Of a stretch of DNA of 64,000 nt, positions 51,502-60,210 are shown piece after piece. Position numbers and translations under genes: made by a program. Position 1 is the stretch's first letter. Each line of letters begins with the position of its first letter. A model generated the notes under the pieces. It had not been told where the DNA came from. It did not search any database and saw only the letters and a program-made list of their open reading frames with translations. Origin of the DNA: Psychroserpens sp041224425 (GTDB taxonomy: Bacteria; Bacteroidota; Bacteroidia; Flavobacteriales; Flavobacteriaceae); the NCBI RefSeq assembly GCF_041224425.1, contig NZ_JBGFGL010000080.1:248001-312000 (forward strand), given 5' to 3'.

Positions 51502-52794
51502 ATGAAATACGATAAAATAGACAAAACCCTCTTTATAAAAAACCGCAAAAATTTTGCAGCTCAGATGCAACCAAACAGTTTAGCGGTTTTTAATTCCAAT
51601 GACATTTATCCGATAAGTGCCGACAGTACGATGCCCTTTCAACAGCATCGTGATATTTTCTATTTGAGTGGTGTGGATCAGGAAGAGAGCATTTTGGTTA
51701 TTTTCCCTGATTGTCTGAATGCCAAGCATCGCGAGATTTTATTTCTGAAGGAGACCAACGACCATATAGCTGTTTGGGAAGGTGAAAAACTGACTAAGGA
51801 AGCTGCTTTTGAAACCTCTGGTATTAAAACGGTGTATTGGTTACAGGACATGGAAAAAATCATGTTTGAACTGATGACTCAATGTGACACGGTTTATATC
51901 AATACTAATGAACACTATCGCGCCAATGTAGAAACGGAAACCCGTGAAGACCGTTTTACGAAATGGTTAAAGGATAAGTATCCAGCGCATTCGGTGGCCA
52001 AGAGTAATCCGATTTTACAACGCTTACGTTCGGTGAAAGATCCAATCGAATTGGAGCTCATGCAAATCGCTTGCAACATTACCGAAAAAGGCTTTCGTCG
52101 TGTGCTCGACTTTGTGAAGCCAGGCGTTTGGGAATACAATATTGAAGCCGAGTTTATGCACGAGTTTTTGAACAACCGTTCGAAAGGCTTTGCCTATACA
52201 CCAATTATCGCTTCTGGAAACAATGCCAATGTGTTGCATTATATTGAAAACAATCAAGAATGTAAAGCAGGTGATTTGATCCTTATTGACGCAGGTGCCG
52301 AATATGCTAACTATGCCAGTGATATGTCACGGACGATTCCAGTGTCTGGTAAATTTACCAAGCGCCAAAAAGACGTGTACAACGCGGTAAATCGTGTGAA
52401 GAACGAAGCCACTAAAATGCTCGTTCCAGGAACCATTTGGTCGGTGTATCATGTTGAGGTTGGCAAGCTGATGACTTCGGAATTGTTAGGATTAGGTTTA
52501 TTGGACAAAGCCGATGTTCAAAATGAAAATCCGGATTGGCCAGCTTATAAAAAGTATTTTATGCATGGCACAAGTCATAATATTGGTTTGGACACCCACG
52601 ATTATGGCATTTTAACTGAACCGATGAAAGCCAATATGGTCTTTACGGTGGAACCTGGCATTTACATTCCAGATGAAGGTTTTGGCATTCGTTTGGAAGA
52701 CGATGTGGTGATTCAAGACTCTGGCAAACCGTTTAACTTGATGCGAAATATCCCAATTGAAGCGGAGGAGATTGAAGCGTTGATGAACTCTTGA
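51502..52794 (+). CDS. pepP: Xaa-Pro aminopeptidase (aminopeptidase P)
   Basis: Start at ATG 51502 (MKYDKIDKTLFIKNRKNFAAQM); an earlier in-frame ATG at 51415 would add a non-conserved 29 residues overlapping the promoter region (TATCTTTA at 51473..51480 resembles a -7). The 430-residue enzyme has the AMP_N creatinase-like domain (about 1-130) and the pita-bread metallopeptidase with ligands in LIDAGAEY, ASDMSRT, HGTSHNIGLDTHD, VEPGIYIP and IRLEDDVVI. It removes N-terminal residues before proline. A hydrolase gene starts one base after its stop. Confidence 0.93.
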   Translation: MKYDKIDKTLFIKNRKNFAAQMQPNSLAVFNSNDIYPISADSTMPFQQHRDIFYLSGVDQEESILVIFPDCLNAKHREILFLKETNDHIAVWEGEKLTKEAAFETSGIKTVYWLQDMEKIMFELMTQCDTVYINTNEHYRANVETETREDRFTKWLKDKYPAHSVAKSNPILQRLRSVKDPIELELMQIACNITEKGFRRVLDFVKPGVWEYNIEAEFMHEFLNNRSKGFAYTPIIASGNNANVLHYIENNQECKAGDLILIDAGAEYANYASDMSRTIPVSGKFTKRQKDVYNAVNRVKNEATKMLVPGTIWSVYHVEVGKLMTSELLGLGLLDKADVQNENPDWPAYKKYFMHGTSHNIGLDTHDYGILTEPMKANMVFTVEPGIYIPDEGFGIRLEDDVVIQDSGKPFNLMRNIPIEAEEIEALMNS

Positions 52795-52795
52795 T

Positions 52796-53572
52796 ATGAC
52801 TCTAACCCACAAAAACATTCCAGTCTATTATACCGATGAAGGTCAAGGCACGACTATGGTTTTGCTCCATGGCTTTTTGGAAAACAGCAGCATGTGGAAC
52901 GACTTAAAAACAGAATTGACACCAAACTATCGTTTGGTTTGTATCGATTTGTTGGGTCACGGACAAACGGGTTGTTTGGGTTATGTGCATACCATGGACG
53001 AGATGGCTGAAACCGTAAAAGCAGTGTTAGACGAACTCAAGATTAAACGCTGTACCTTGTTTGGGCATTCCATGGGAGGCTATGTGGCTTTGGCATTTGC
53101 AGATTTGTTTCCAAAATATTTGGAAGGCCTGAGTTTGGTGAATTCCACGCCTGCAGCAGACAGTGAAGAGCGTAAAACCAATCGTGATCGTGCTATTGAA
53201 GCGGTAAAGCAAAATCACAAGACTTTCGTTCGGATTTCTGTGGCCAATCTCTTTGCGCCTTATAATAAAGACAACTTTGCCGAGGCTATCGAAAATGTCA
53301 TTCAAGAAGCTTTGCAAACACCTGTTCAAGGTATCGTAGCTGCTCTGGAAGGTATGAAATCAAGACCAAATCGAACACATGTTTTGAAATCCTTGCCTGT
53401 GAAGAAGCAACTTGTTATCGGACAACATGATCCGGTTTTAAACTATGATGAGGTGATGAGTCAGGTTCAAGATATTGATATGATTATTGATGAATTTCCA
53501 GATGGACATATGAGCCATATTGAGAACAAAGAAGAATTTACGTACAAAATAAAACGCTTTATCGAAAAATAA
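52796..53572 (+). CDS. Alpha/beta fold hydrolase
   Basis: A 258-residue cytosolic hydrolase of the MenH/esterase type: oxyanion LLHGFLENSSMW, nucleophile serine in LFGHSMGGYVAL, acid aspartate in GQHDPV and histidine in PDGHMSHIE. Substrate unknown. ATG lies one base after the pepP stop, so co-transcribed. The mini zinc-ribbon gene follows under its own promoter. Confidence 0.88.
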   Translation: MTLTHKNIPVYYTDEGQGTTMVLLHGFLENSSMWNDLKTELTPNYRLVCIDLLGHGQTGCLGYVHTMDEMAETVKAVLDELKIKRCTLFGHSMGGYVALAFADLFPKYLEGLSLVNSTPAADSEERKTNRDRAIEAVKQNHKTFVRISVANLFAPYNKDNFAEAIENVIQEALQTPVQGIVAALEGMKSRPNRTHVLKSLPVKKQLVIGQHDPVLNYDEVMSQVQDIDMIIDEFPDGHMSHIENKEEFTYKIKRFIEK

Positions 53573-53578
53573 TTCCCT

Positions 53579-53612
53579 TTGTCGTTTTATTTACATTTTT
53601 TTTCTAAGTTAG
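53579..53612 (+). promoter_or_regulatory. Candidate promoter of the first mini zinc-ribbon gene
   Basis: TTG (53579..53581), 23 nt, TAAGTTAG (53605..53612). The -7 element deviates from TAnnTTTG in one base (TTAG), as does the promoter of the paralog at 55445. The leader continues TCATCCCCAAAT. Confidence 0.5.
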
Positions 53613-53633
53613 TCATCCCCAAATCCGACAACC

Positions 53634-53897
53634 ATGAAAACAACTACAACTTCTTCAAGCCCATTACGGTTTTATTGCGACATTTTTGGGCACAATTACG
53701 AAATGACAAAAAAGGTGACATCACATGTTAAGGAATATACCTGCAAGTGTTGTAAGCGTCAACTGACCACTAATAGTAACGGTAAACTTACTGAGCTCAC
53801 ACCTAAGTATCAGGAAATCAACTCCATTTTAGAGAAAATTTACACGCGTCGAATGATGCGTTTAAAGAACAAAACGCTCACTTCATCGATTTATTAA
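53634..53897 (+). CDS. Mini zinc-ribbon protein, paralog 1
   Basis: An 87-residue protein with one possible zinc site: C15-x4-H20 (CDIFGH) and C37-x2-C40 (CKCC), then a polar strand QLTTNSNGKLTELTP and a helix. The CxxFGH...CxxC layout resembles DUF1660-type phage/prophage proteins. It is paralogous to 53977..54255 (VKEYxC, xLTPKYxEINSxLExI) and 55445..55675. No membrane span. Leader carries CCCCAAAT (53617..53624), shared with the third paralog and complementary to part of the putative small RNAs at 24.1-24.4 kb. Confidence 0.8.
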   Translation: MKTTTTSSSPLRFYCDIFGHNYEMTKKVTSHVKEYTCKCCKRQLTTNSNGKLTELTPKYQEINSILEKIYTRRMMRLKNKTLTSSIY

Positions 53898-53976
53898 GGT
53901 GCAAAAAGGGTTAATAATTTGGTTTTCAATATATTTAGATGAATCCATCTGAAGTAATAACTAAATTTAACCTAAA

Positions 53977-54255
53977 GTGAAAAACATCTACTGTTCGTTT
54001 TTTGGACATCAGTTTGAGGTGTCAAAAAACATTACGTATCACGTTAAAGAGTACAAGTGCTCCCACTGCAAAGCACAAATGACCACTAATGGTAAAGGGC
54101 ATCTAACGCCATTAACACCAAAATACAAGGAAATTAATTCGGTTTTGGAACGCATTCACAACAGTCGAATGTCTAGAAAACTAAAGCAAGGGAAAGAGAT
54201 TTTGGTTAGTGAAAATCGAGAAATTTTATTAGATTTTACTCCTCATTTTTCATAG
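53977..54255 (+). CDS. Mini zinc-ribbon protein, paralog 2 (GTG start)
   Basis: A 92-residue protein starting at GTG 53977 (MKNIYCSFFGHQFEV): C6-x4-H11, C28-x2-C31 (CSHC), then QMTTNGKGHLTPLTPKYKEINSVLERI as in paralog 1. The GTG is chosen because the frame then opens with the conserved CxFFGH and because TTAACCTAAAGTG mimics the paralog leader TTAACCTACTTATG. The last 20 nt overlap the convergent thiL stop. Confidence 0.78.
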   Translation: MKNIYCSFFGHQFEVSKNITYHVKEYKCSHCKAQMTTNGKGHLTPLTPKYKEINSVLERIHNSRMSRKLKQGKEILVSENREILLDFTPHFS

Positions 54256-55288
54256 CATTCCAACCTTGCGCAGTTATAGGAATTGCCTGTTCACCTCTAG
54301 TGATCAAGTGCATACCTCTATCTTTTTCAGTAATAAAACCAATAACGGTTAAATTTGGATTTCCTTTGATTTTAGGATAGTCTTCTTGGGAAATCGTCAT
54401 CAACAATTCATAATCCTCACCTCCATTTAAGGCAATCGTCGTGCTGTCAATTTCAAATTCCTCACAGGTGGAAATCACTTGAGGATCCAACGGTATCTTG
54501 TTTTCATACAACTCTACACCAACCTCACTTTTCGTACACAAATGCATGATTTCAGAAGACAATCCATCACTGATATCAATCATAGATGTGGGTTTCACCT
54601 CCAATGCCTTTAACAACTCCACAATATCCTTTCGTGCTTCAGGCTTTAATTGACGCTCAATAATATAGGTATACATGCTGAGATCAGGTTGGTTTTGCGG
54701 ATTCACTTTAAAAACTTCCTTTTCACGTTCCAAAACCTGCAATCCCATATAAGCTGCACCAATATCTCCTGAAACGACCAATAAATCGTTAGGTTTTGCT
54801 CCAGAACGTAATACCACATCTTCCTTTTCAACTTCACCAATGGCAGTGACTGAAATGATCAATCCTTTATTGGAAGAAGTTGTGTCGCCTCCAACCACGT
54901 CAATATTGTAGAGTTTTGCAGCAGTTTCAATGCCAGCATATAAATCCTCAAGGGCTTCCAAAGGAAAGCGATTCGACACCGCAATCGACACCGTAATTTG
55001 AGTCGCATTGGCATTCATGGCATACACATCAGAAAGATTGACGATTACAGCTTTATAACCCAAATGCTTTAAAGGCATATAACTCAAATCAAAATGCACG
55101 TGCTCGACCAATAAATCGGTTGTCACTACGATGTGCTTGTTCTTAAAATTGAGCACAGCAGCATCATCTCCAATACTGGTAAGAGTAGACTTGTGTTTGA
55201 TATCAAAATTTTTGGTAAGATGGTCAATCAAACCAAATTCACCTAGATGCTCTAAGGATGTGCGTTGCGGATTTTTATCTTCTAACAT
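54236..55288 (-). CDS. thiL: Thiamine-phosphate kinase
   Basis: A 350-residue ThiL: opening GEFGLIDHLT, the metal/ATP loop SIGDDAAVL, VVGGDTTSS, SDGLSSEIMHL and GGEDYELL motifs. It phosphorylates thiamine monophosphate to the diphosphate cofactor. Convergent with the zinc-ribbon gene, 20-nt overlap of ends. No other thiamine gene is close. Confidence 0.95.
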   Translation of the reverse strand: MLEDKNPQRTSLEHLGEFGLIDHLTKNFDIKHKSTLTSIGDDAAVLNFKNKHIVVTTDLLVEHVHFDLSYMPLKHLGYKAVIVNLSDVYAMNANATQITVSIAVSNRFPLEALEDLYAGIETAAKLYNIDVVGGDTTSSNKGLIISVTAIGEVEKEDVVLRSGAKPNDLLVVSGDIGAAYMGLQVLEREKEVFKVNPQNQPDLSMYTYIIERQLKPEARKDIVELLKALEVKPTSMIDISDGLSSEIMHLCTKSEVGVELYENKIPLDPQVISTCEEFEIDSTTIALNGGEDYELLMTISQEDYPKIKGNPNLTVIGFITEKDRGMHLITRGEQAIPITAQGWNAMKNEE

Positions 55289-55394
55289 GCTGCAAAAATA
55301 AGTATGTTTTTTGAAGCCAACACATATTTGATTAGAATTCGGTAGAGAAACGTATTTATTTTGTGCATTTCATCGAAAAAATAAGTATTTCAAC

Positions 55395-55423
55395 TTGATT
55401 TCAAAATGATTTTCCTAAGTTAG
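55395..55423 (+). promoter_or_regulatory. Candidate promoter of the third mini zinc-ribbon gene
   Basis: TTG (55395..55397), 18 nt, TAAGTTAG (55416..55423); same variant -7 as the paralog at 53634. The transcript would begin near 55429, so the leader is only about 16 nt and starts in CCCCAAATTAACC. Confidence 0.55.
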
Positions 55424-55426
55424 AAT

Positions 55427-55447
55427 CCCCAAATTAACCTACTTATG
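55427..55447 (+). promoter_or_regulatory. Leader/start-codon segment matching the tandem repeats
   Basis: The 21-nt stretch CCCC-AAATTAACCTACTTATG ends in the start codon. Its two halves, CCCCAAAT and TTAACCTACTTATG, also occur 12 nt apart in both repeat units at 24.1 and 24.4 kb (plus strand), so a minus-strand RNA from those units would pair with it and cover the start codon. Confidence 0.7.
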
Positions 55448-55675
55448 AAAACAATCCCTACAAGTGAGCTGTCTTGCTCTGTGTTTGGCCATAATCTGGA
55501 ACGTGTTTCTAAATATTCCAGTGAGTTGGTTTGTAAAACTTGCCACTCAAAAGTATCTGTTGACCAAACAGGTAAATTTGACACCCTTCCCGTGAAAAAT
55601 CAAGAATTAAAAACAGCTCTAAGGCAATTGTTTCTACTTCAAAACAGGTTATCAAATAGAGAGTTTTCAATTTAA
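55445..55675 (+). CDS. Mini zinc-ribbon protein, paralog 3
   Basis: A 76-residue protein: C11-x4-H16 (CSVFGH), C30-x2-C33 (CKTC), then KVSVDQTGKFDTLPVKNQELKTALRQL. It is the most diverged of the three copies but keeps the metal residues and the strand-helix C-terminal part. Own promoter, short conserved leader and no partner gene. Function unknown. Confidence 0.8.
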   Translation: MKTIPTSELSCSVFGHNLERVSKYSSELVCKTCHSKVSVDQTGKFDTLPVKNQELKTALRQLFLLQNRLSNREFSI

Positions 55676-55799
55676 TTTATTTGTAGCGTACTTTCTTCTT
55701 TTTAAGTGAATTGCATTCGCTTCTTTCTTCATAAAGCTATTCTATGCTGATATTTGCTAATATAATGTTAGGAAATATGGTTTAAGCCTAGATATACCT

Positions 55800-55807
55800 T
55801 ATATTTG
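55800..55807 (+). promoter_or_regulatory. -7 element (TATATTTG) of the suf operon
   Basis: TATATTTG matches TAnnTTTG, 30 nt before the sufA ATG. The -33 position lacks an exact TTG. No obvious IscR/Fur-type operator was recognised in the 160-bp gap. Confidence 0.6.
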
Positions 55808-55837
55808 CAATCTATTTAGATTAAATCTATAAAAGAA

Positions 55838-56167
55838 ATGATTAAAGTTTCTGAAACAGCTAAAAAGAAAGTTGCTGAACTCATGTCTGAAGACGGGTTT
55901 GATAGTGCTACCGACTACATTCGAGTGGGTGTGAAAAGTGGTGGTTGTTCTGGTTTGTCATACGATCTTAAATTCGACAAGGAACAAAAGGAGGATGATA
56001 AGGTTTTTGAAGACAATGGCATCAAAATTATTGTGGACAAGAAAAGCTTTTTATATCTCATAGGAACCACACTTGAATACTCAGGCGGACTCAACGGTTC
56101 TGGTTTTGTGTTTAACAACCCGAATGCCAATAGAACTTGTGGTTGTGGCGAATCATTTTCACTTTAA
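55838..56167 (+). CDS. sufA: HesB/IscA family iron-sulfur assembly protein
   Basis: A 109-residue A-type carrier with the three conserved cysteines: C37 (SGGCSGL) and C101-G-C103 near the end (RTCGCGESF). It carries Fe-S clusters from the SufBCD scaffold to targets. First gene of the suf cluster; sufB begins 9 nt later. Confidence 0.94.
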   Translation: MIKVSETAKKKVAELMSEDGFDSATDYIRVGVKSGGCSGLSYDLKFDKEQKEDDKVFEDNGIKIIVDKKSFLYLIGTTLEYSGGLNGSGFVFNNPNANRTCGCGESFSL

Positions 56168-56176
56168 AACTACGTT

Positions 56177-57625
56177 ATGTCGAAATATACTGAAGACGAT
56201 TTAAGAGAAGAATTAAAAACCAAGGAATACGAGTATGGATTTTATACTGATATAGAATCCGACACCTTTCCTGTGGGTTTAAATGAAGAGATTGTTATTG
56301 CGATTTCCAAAAAGAAGGAAGAACCAGAATGGATGACAGAATGGAGATTGGAAGCGTTTCGTGGTTGGCAAGAAATGGTTGAGCCAGATTGGGCAAACGT
56401 GAATTACAAAAAACCTGATTTTCAAGCCATATCTTATTATTCTGCACCAAGTAAAAAGCCTAAATACGAAAGTTTAGATGAGGTCGATCCAGAATTGCTG
56501 GAAACTTTCAACAAGCTTGGTATTTCATTGGACGAACAAAAGAAATTGGCAGGTGTCGCTATGGATGTTGTGGTCGATTCTGTTTCTGTTGCAACAACGT
56601 TCAAGAAAACCTTGGCTGAAAAAGGCATCATATTTTGCTCTATCAGTGAAGCGATTAAAGAGCATCCAGAATTGGTCAAAAAATACATTGGAACTGTTGT
56701 GCCTCGTAAAGATAATTTTTATGCAGCTTTAAATTCTGCTGTATTTAGCGATGGAAGTTTTTGTTACATTCCAAAAGGCGTCAGATGCCCAATGGAATTA
56801 TCGACGTATTTTCGAATCAACCAAGCTGGAACAGGTCAATTTGAAAGAACCTTGGTCATTGCCGATGAAGGCAGTTATGTGAGTTACTTGGAAGGCTGTA
56901 CAGCACCAAGTCGTGATGAAAATCAGTTGCACGCAGCAGTTGTGGAATTGATTGCATTGGATCATGCTGAAATCAAATATTCAACCGTTCAAAACTGGTA
57001 TCCTGGTGATAGTGAAGGAAAAGGCGGCGTTTATAACTTTGTAACCAAACGCGGACTTTGTGAGACGAATGCCAAAATTTCTTGGACTCAAGTTGAAACA
57101 GGTTCTGCAATCACTTGGAAGTATCCAAGTTGTGTGTTAAAAGGTGATAATTCCGTTGGTGAATTTTATTCGATTGCGGTTACCAATAACATGCAACAAG
57201 CCGATACAGGAACCAAAATGATTCATTTAGGAAATAATACCAAATCAACTATTATCTCCAAAGGAATTTCAGCAGGAAAATCCCAAAACTCATATAGAGG
57301 ATTGGTTCAAGTAAGTCCTAGAGCAAACAATGCACGTAATTTTTCGCAATGCGATAGTCTTTTGATGGGAAATAGTTGTGGCGCTCATACATTTCCGTAT
57401 ATAGAAGCGAATAACAAAACAGCTCAAATTGAGCACGAGGCAACCACAAGTAAGATTGGTGAGGACCAAATCTTTTATTGTAATCAAAGAGGCATCGACA
57501 CTGAAAAAGCCATCGCTTTAATCGTGAATGGGTTTAGTAAAGAGGTATTAAATAAATTACCAATGGAATTTGCGGTGGAAGCCCAAAAGTTGTTGGAAAT
57601 TAGTTTGGAAGGTTCCGTAGGATAA
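56177..57625 (+). CDS. sufB: Fe-S cluster assembly protein SufB
   Basis: A 482-residue scaffold subunit of SufBCD with the SufB signatures (FCYIPKGVRCPMELSTYFRIN; YLEGCTAPSRDENQLHAAVVELIALDHAEIKYSTVQNWYPG; beta-helix core with GLVQVSPRANNARNFSQCDSLLMG) including the conserved cysteine near 400. It builds clusters with SufC and SufD in the cytoplasm. A small lipoprotein gene separates it from sufC. Confidence 0.97.
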   Translation: MSKYTEDDLREELKTKEYEYGFYTDIESDTFPVGLNEEIVIAISKKKEEPEWMTEWRLEAFRGWQEMVEPDWANVNYKKPDFQAISYYSAPSKKPKYESLDEVDPELLETFNKLGISLDEQKKLAGVAMDVVVDSVSVATTFKKTLAEKGIIFCSISEAIKEHPELVKKYIGTVVPRKDNFYAALNSAVFSDGSFCYIPKGVRCPMELSTYFRINQAGTGQFERTLVIADEGSYVSYLEGCTAPSRDENQLHAAVVELIALDHAEIKYSTVQNWYPGDSEGKGGVYNFVTKRGLCETNAKISWTQVETGSAITWKYPSCVLKGDNSVGEFYSIAVTNNMQQADTGTKMIHLGNNTKSTIISKGISAGKSQNSYRGLVQVSPRANNARNFSQCDSLLMGNSCGAHTFPYIEANNKTAQIEHEATTSKIGEDQIFYCNQRGIDTEKAIALIVNGFSKEVLNKLPMEFAVEAQKLLEISLEGSVG

Positions 57626-57647
57626 TTAAGATTTAAAGAAGCAGCAC

Positions 57648-58085
57648 ATGAAAAAGTCCGTTATCGTTTTACTGGTTATGATTGTTTTTACAGCTTGTAA
57701 AAATGAAGCTAAAAAAATAGAAGATACTGATTTAAAAACTGAGAATACCATTCCTGAAAACGTAAAGACAGCGAAACAAAATGATGGTCTGACACTTTTT
57801 TCAGGGCAGTTCGTATATTTTGCCGATGCTGCTGTATTGCAAACCAAAAATGATGTTTACGGAGTCATCATCAACGAAAAGATGCATGAGTTGGATTCAA
57901 TGGCAAAACCGTTTAAAGTAGATCCAACAGATTATGTAACGGTTCAATTAAGAGGGAAAATTATTCCTAAGCCAAAAGATGAAGAAGGCTGGCCTTACAG
58001 AATTGACATCAAGGAAATCGAAAGTGTAAAAAAATACGAATCAAAGGATAACGAAGTAATAAAACTGAGTAATACGACAGAATAA
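57648..58085 (+). CDS. Lipoprotein of unknown function within the suf operon
   Basis: A 145-residue exported lipoprotein, lipobox FTAC at C17, acidic linker, then a small beta domain (about 50-135: DGLTLFSGQFVYFADAAVLQTKNDVYGVIIN ... VQLRGKI) likely OB-like. Family not recognised. It sits 22 nt after sufB and 10 nt before sufC, in the same direction, so is co-transcribed with cytosolic assembly factors, though it should be outside the cytoplasm. Confidence 0.8.
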   Translation: MKKSVIVLLVMIVFTACKNEAKKIEDTDLKTENTIPENVKTAKQNDGLTLFSGQFVYFADAAVLQTKNDVYGVIINEKMHELDSMAKPFKVDPTDYVTVQLRGKIIPKPKDEEGWPYRIDIKEIESVKKYESKDNEVIKLSNTTE

Positions 58086-58095
58086 AAGATAAGAT

Positions 58096-58851
58096 ATGTT
58101 ATTGAAAATAAATGATCTGCACGCAAGTGTTGAAGACAAAGCCATATTAAAGGGAATTAACCTTGAGGTTAATCCAGGTGAAGTTCACGCCATTATGGGA
58201 CCAAACGGTTCTGGTAAAAGTACGTTGGCATCAGTCATTGCAGGAAAGGAAGAATATGAAGTTGAAAAAGGCGATATTCTATTGGATGGAGAGAATATCA
58301 ACGAGCTAGCACCTGAAGAGCGCGCTCATAAAGGCATCTTTTTGTCATTTCAATATCCTGTAGAAATCCCTGGAGTTTCTGTAACCAATTTTATGAAAAC
58401 AGCCATCAACGAATCACGCAAGGCTCAAGGACTTGAAGACATGCCTGCGAATCAGTTGTTAAAGCGTATTCGTGAAAAATCTGAAATGTTGGAAATTGAT
58501 CGCAAGTTCTTATCACGTTCTATTAACGAAGGGTTTTCAGGAGGAGAGAAAAAGCGTAATGAAATCTTTCAAATGGCGATGTTAGAACCAAAATTGGCTA
58601 TTTTGGACGAAACGGATTCAGGCTTGGATATCGATGCCTTGCGTATTGTTGCAGAAGGTGTCAATAAGTTGAGAAGTAAAGACAATGCGATTATCGTCAT
58701 TACACATTACCAACGCTTATTGGAACATATTGTTCCAGACTTTGTACACGTTTTACACAATGGAAAAATTGTAAAATCTGGAACCAAGGAATTAGCTCTA
58801 GAACTTGAAGAAAAAGGCTACGATTGGATTAAGGAGAAAGTGAAGGCTTAA
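58096..58851 (+). CDS. sufC: Fe-S cluster assembly ATPase SufC
   Basis: A 251-residue ABC-type ATPase: Walker A GPNGSGKST (35-43), Q-loop LSFQYPVEIPG, signature FSGGEKKRNEIFQ, Walker B LAILDETDSGLD and the switch histidine in VITHYQR. It powers SufBCD and is cytosolic, not a transporter. Tightly linked to sufD (21 nt). Confidence 0.97.
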   Translation: MLLKINDLHASVEDKAILKGINLEVNPGEVHAIMGPNGSGKSTLASVIAGKEEYEVEKGDILLDGENINELAPEERAHKGIFLSFQYPVEIPGVSVTNFMKTAINESRKAQGLEDMPANQLLKRIREKSEMLEIDRKFLSRSINEGFSGGEKKRNEIFQMAMLEPKLAILDETDSGLDIDALRIVAEGVNKLRSKDNAIIVITHYQRLLEHIVPDFVHVLHNGKIVKSGTKELALELEEKGYDWIKEKVKA

Positions 58852-58872
58852 ATTACAGAAACAGATTTAAAA

Positions 58873-60186
58873 ATGGAGTTAAAAGATAAATTGGTATCGT
58901 CATTTATGGCATTTGAAAATCAGGTGGATGTTGATGCGCCTGTGCACGATGTGCGTTCTGAAGCCATAAAGATGTTTGAAGACTCAGGGTTTCCTACAAA
59001 ACGCGATGAAGCCTGGAAATACACATCATTGAAAAGTGTTTTAAAACACGATTACAGTGTGTTTCCTAAAAAGGAAAGCGCATTAGAATATCGCGATGTA
59101 AAGAAATACTTCATTCACGATATCGATAGCTATAAAATTGTGTTTGTCGACGGGAAGTATTCTTCGTATTTATCTCAAACCACACACGACGGAATAGATG
59201 TATGCCTAATGTCTGCTGCTCTGACAAAACCAAAATACCGATTGGTCATTGAAAATTATTTCAATAAAGCCGCAACAAAAGACAGCTTATCATCCTTAAA
59301 CACGGCATTTTCTCAAGAAGGTGCTTACATTCATATTCCTAAGAATAAACTGGTTGAAAAGCCAATACAGATCATTCACTTATCAACAGGAAATGAAGCG
59401 GCTTTAATGTTACAACCTCGCAACTTGATCGTGGTTGATGAAAACTCCCATGTTCAAATTATTGAACGTCATCAAAGCTTGACAGATAACCCTGTTCTAA
59501 CCAATAGTGTTACTGAAATCTTTACCAATAAGCGCGCGATTGTTGACTATTATAAAATTCAAAACGACCGACAATCGGCATCTTTGATTGATAATACATT
59601 TGTAAAACAAAAGAGAGAAAGTCTAGCTTCGGTTCATACGTTTTCTTTTGGTGGAAAATTAACACGTAACAATCTTAATTTCTATCAGGAAGGCGAACGT
59701 ATCGATTCTACCTTAAAAGGGGTAACCATTATTGGTGACAAACAACATGTAGATCACAACACATTGGTACACCATATTGAACCAAATTGTGAAAGTCACC
59801 AAGACTACAAAGGTATTTTTGGCGATAGTGCTACTGGTGTTTTTAATGGAAAGATCTATGTAAATAAAGAAGCTCAAAAAACCAATGCCTTTCAATCTAA
59901 TAACAACATTCTCTTAAGTGATAAGGCATCGATTAACACCAAACCACAATTGGAGATTTTTGCTGATGATGTCAAATGTTCCCATGGTTGTACCATTGGG
60001 CAATTAGATGAAAGTGCCATGTTCTACATGCGCTCCAGAGGAATTCCTGAAAAAGAAGCCAAAGCCTTGTTGATGTTTGCCTTCAGTAATAATGTTTTGA
60101 ACTCAGTAAAGATTCCTGAGATCAAACAACGTATCACCAAAATTATTGCCAATAAACTAGGAGTGAACTTAGGTTTCGATTTATAA
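58873..60186 (+). CDS. sufD: Fe-S cluster assembly protein SufD
   Basis: A 437-residue SufD: N-terminal helical region, beta-helix core, and the C-terminal motif with the conserved histidine/cysteine segment DDVKCSHGCTIGQLDESAMFYMRSRGI. Forms the SufBCD complex with SufB and SufC. No changes in key residues noted. Followed 24 nt later by an outer-membrane-type gene. Confidence 0.96.
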   Translation: MELKDKLVSSFMAFENQVDVDAPVHDVRSEAIKMFEDSGFPTKRDEAWKYTSLKSVLKHDYSVFPKKESALEYRDVKKYFIHDIDSYKIVFVDGKYSSYLSQTTHDGIDVCLMSAALTKPKYRLVIENYFNKAATKDSLSSLNTAFSQEGAYIHIPKNKLVEKPIQIIHLSTGNEAALMLQPRNLIVVDENSHVQIIERHQSLTDNPVLTNSVTEIFTNKRAIVDYYKIQNDRQSASLIDNTFVKQKRESLASVHTFSFGGKLTRNNLNFYQEGERIDSTLKGVTIIGDKQHVDHNTLVHHIEPNCESHQDYKGIFGDSATGVFNGKIYVNKEAQKTNAFQSNNNILLSDKASINTKPQLEIFADDVKCSHGCTIGQLDESAMFYMRSRGIPEKEAKALLMFAFSNNVLNSVKIPEIKQRITKIIANKLGVNLGFDL

Positions 60187-60210
60187 TTACAACTCTATTA
60201 TTTTAGCGTA

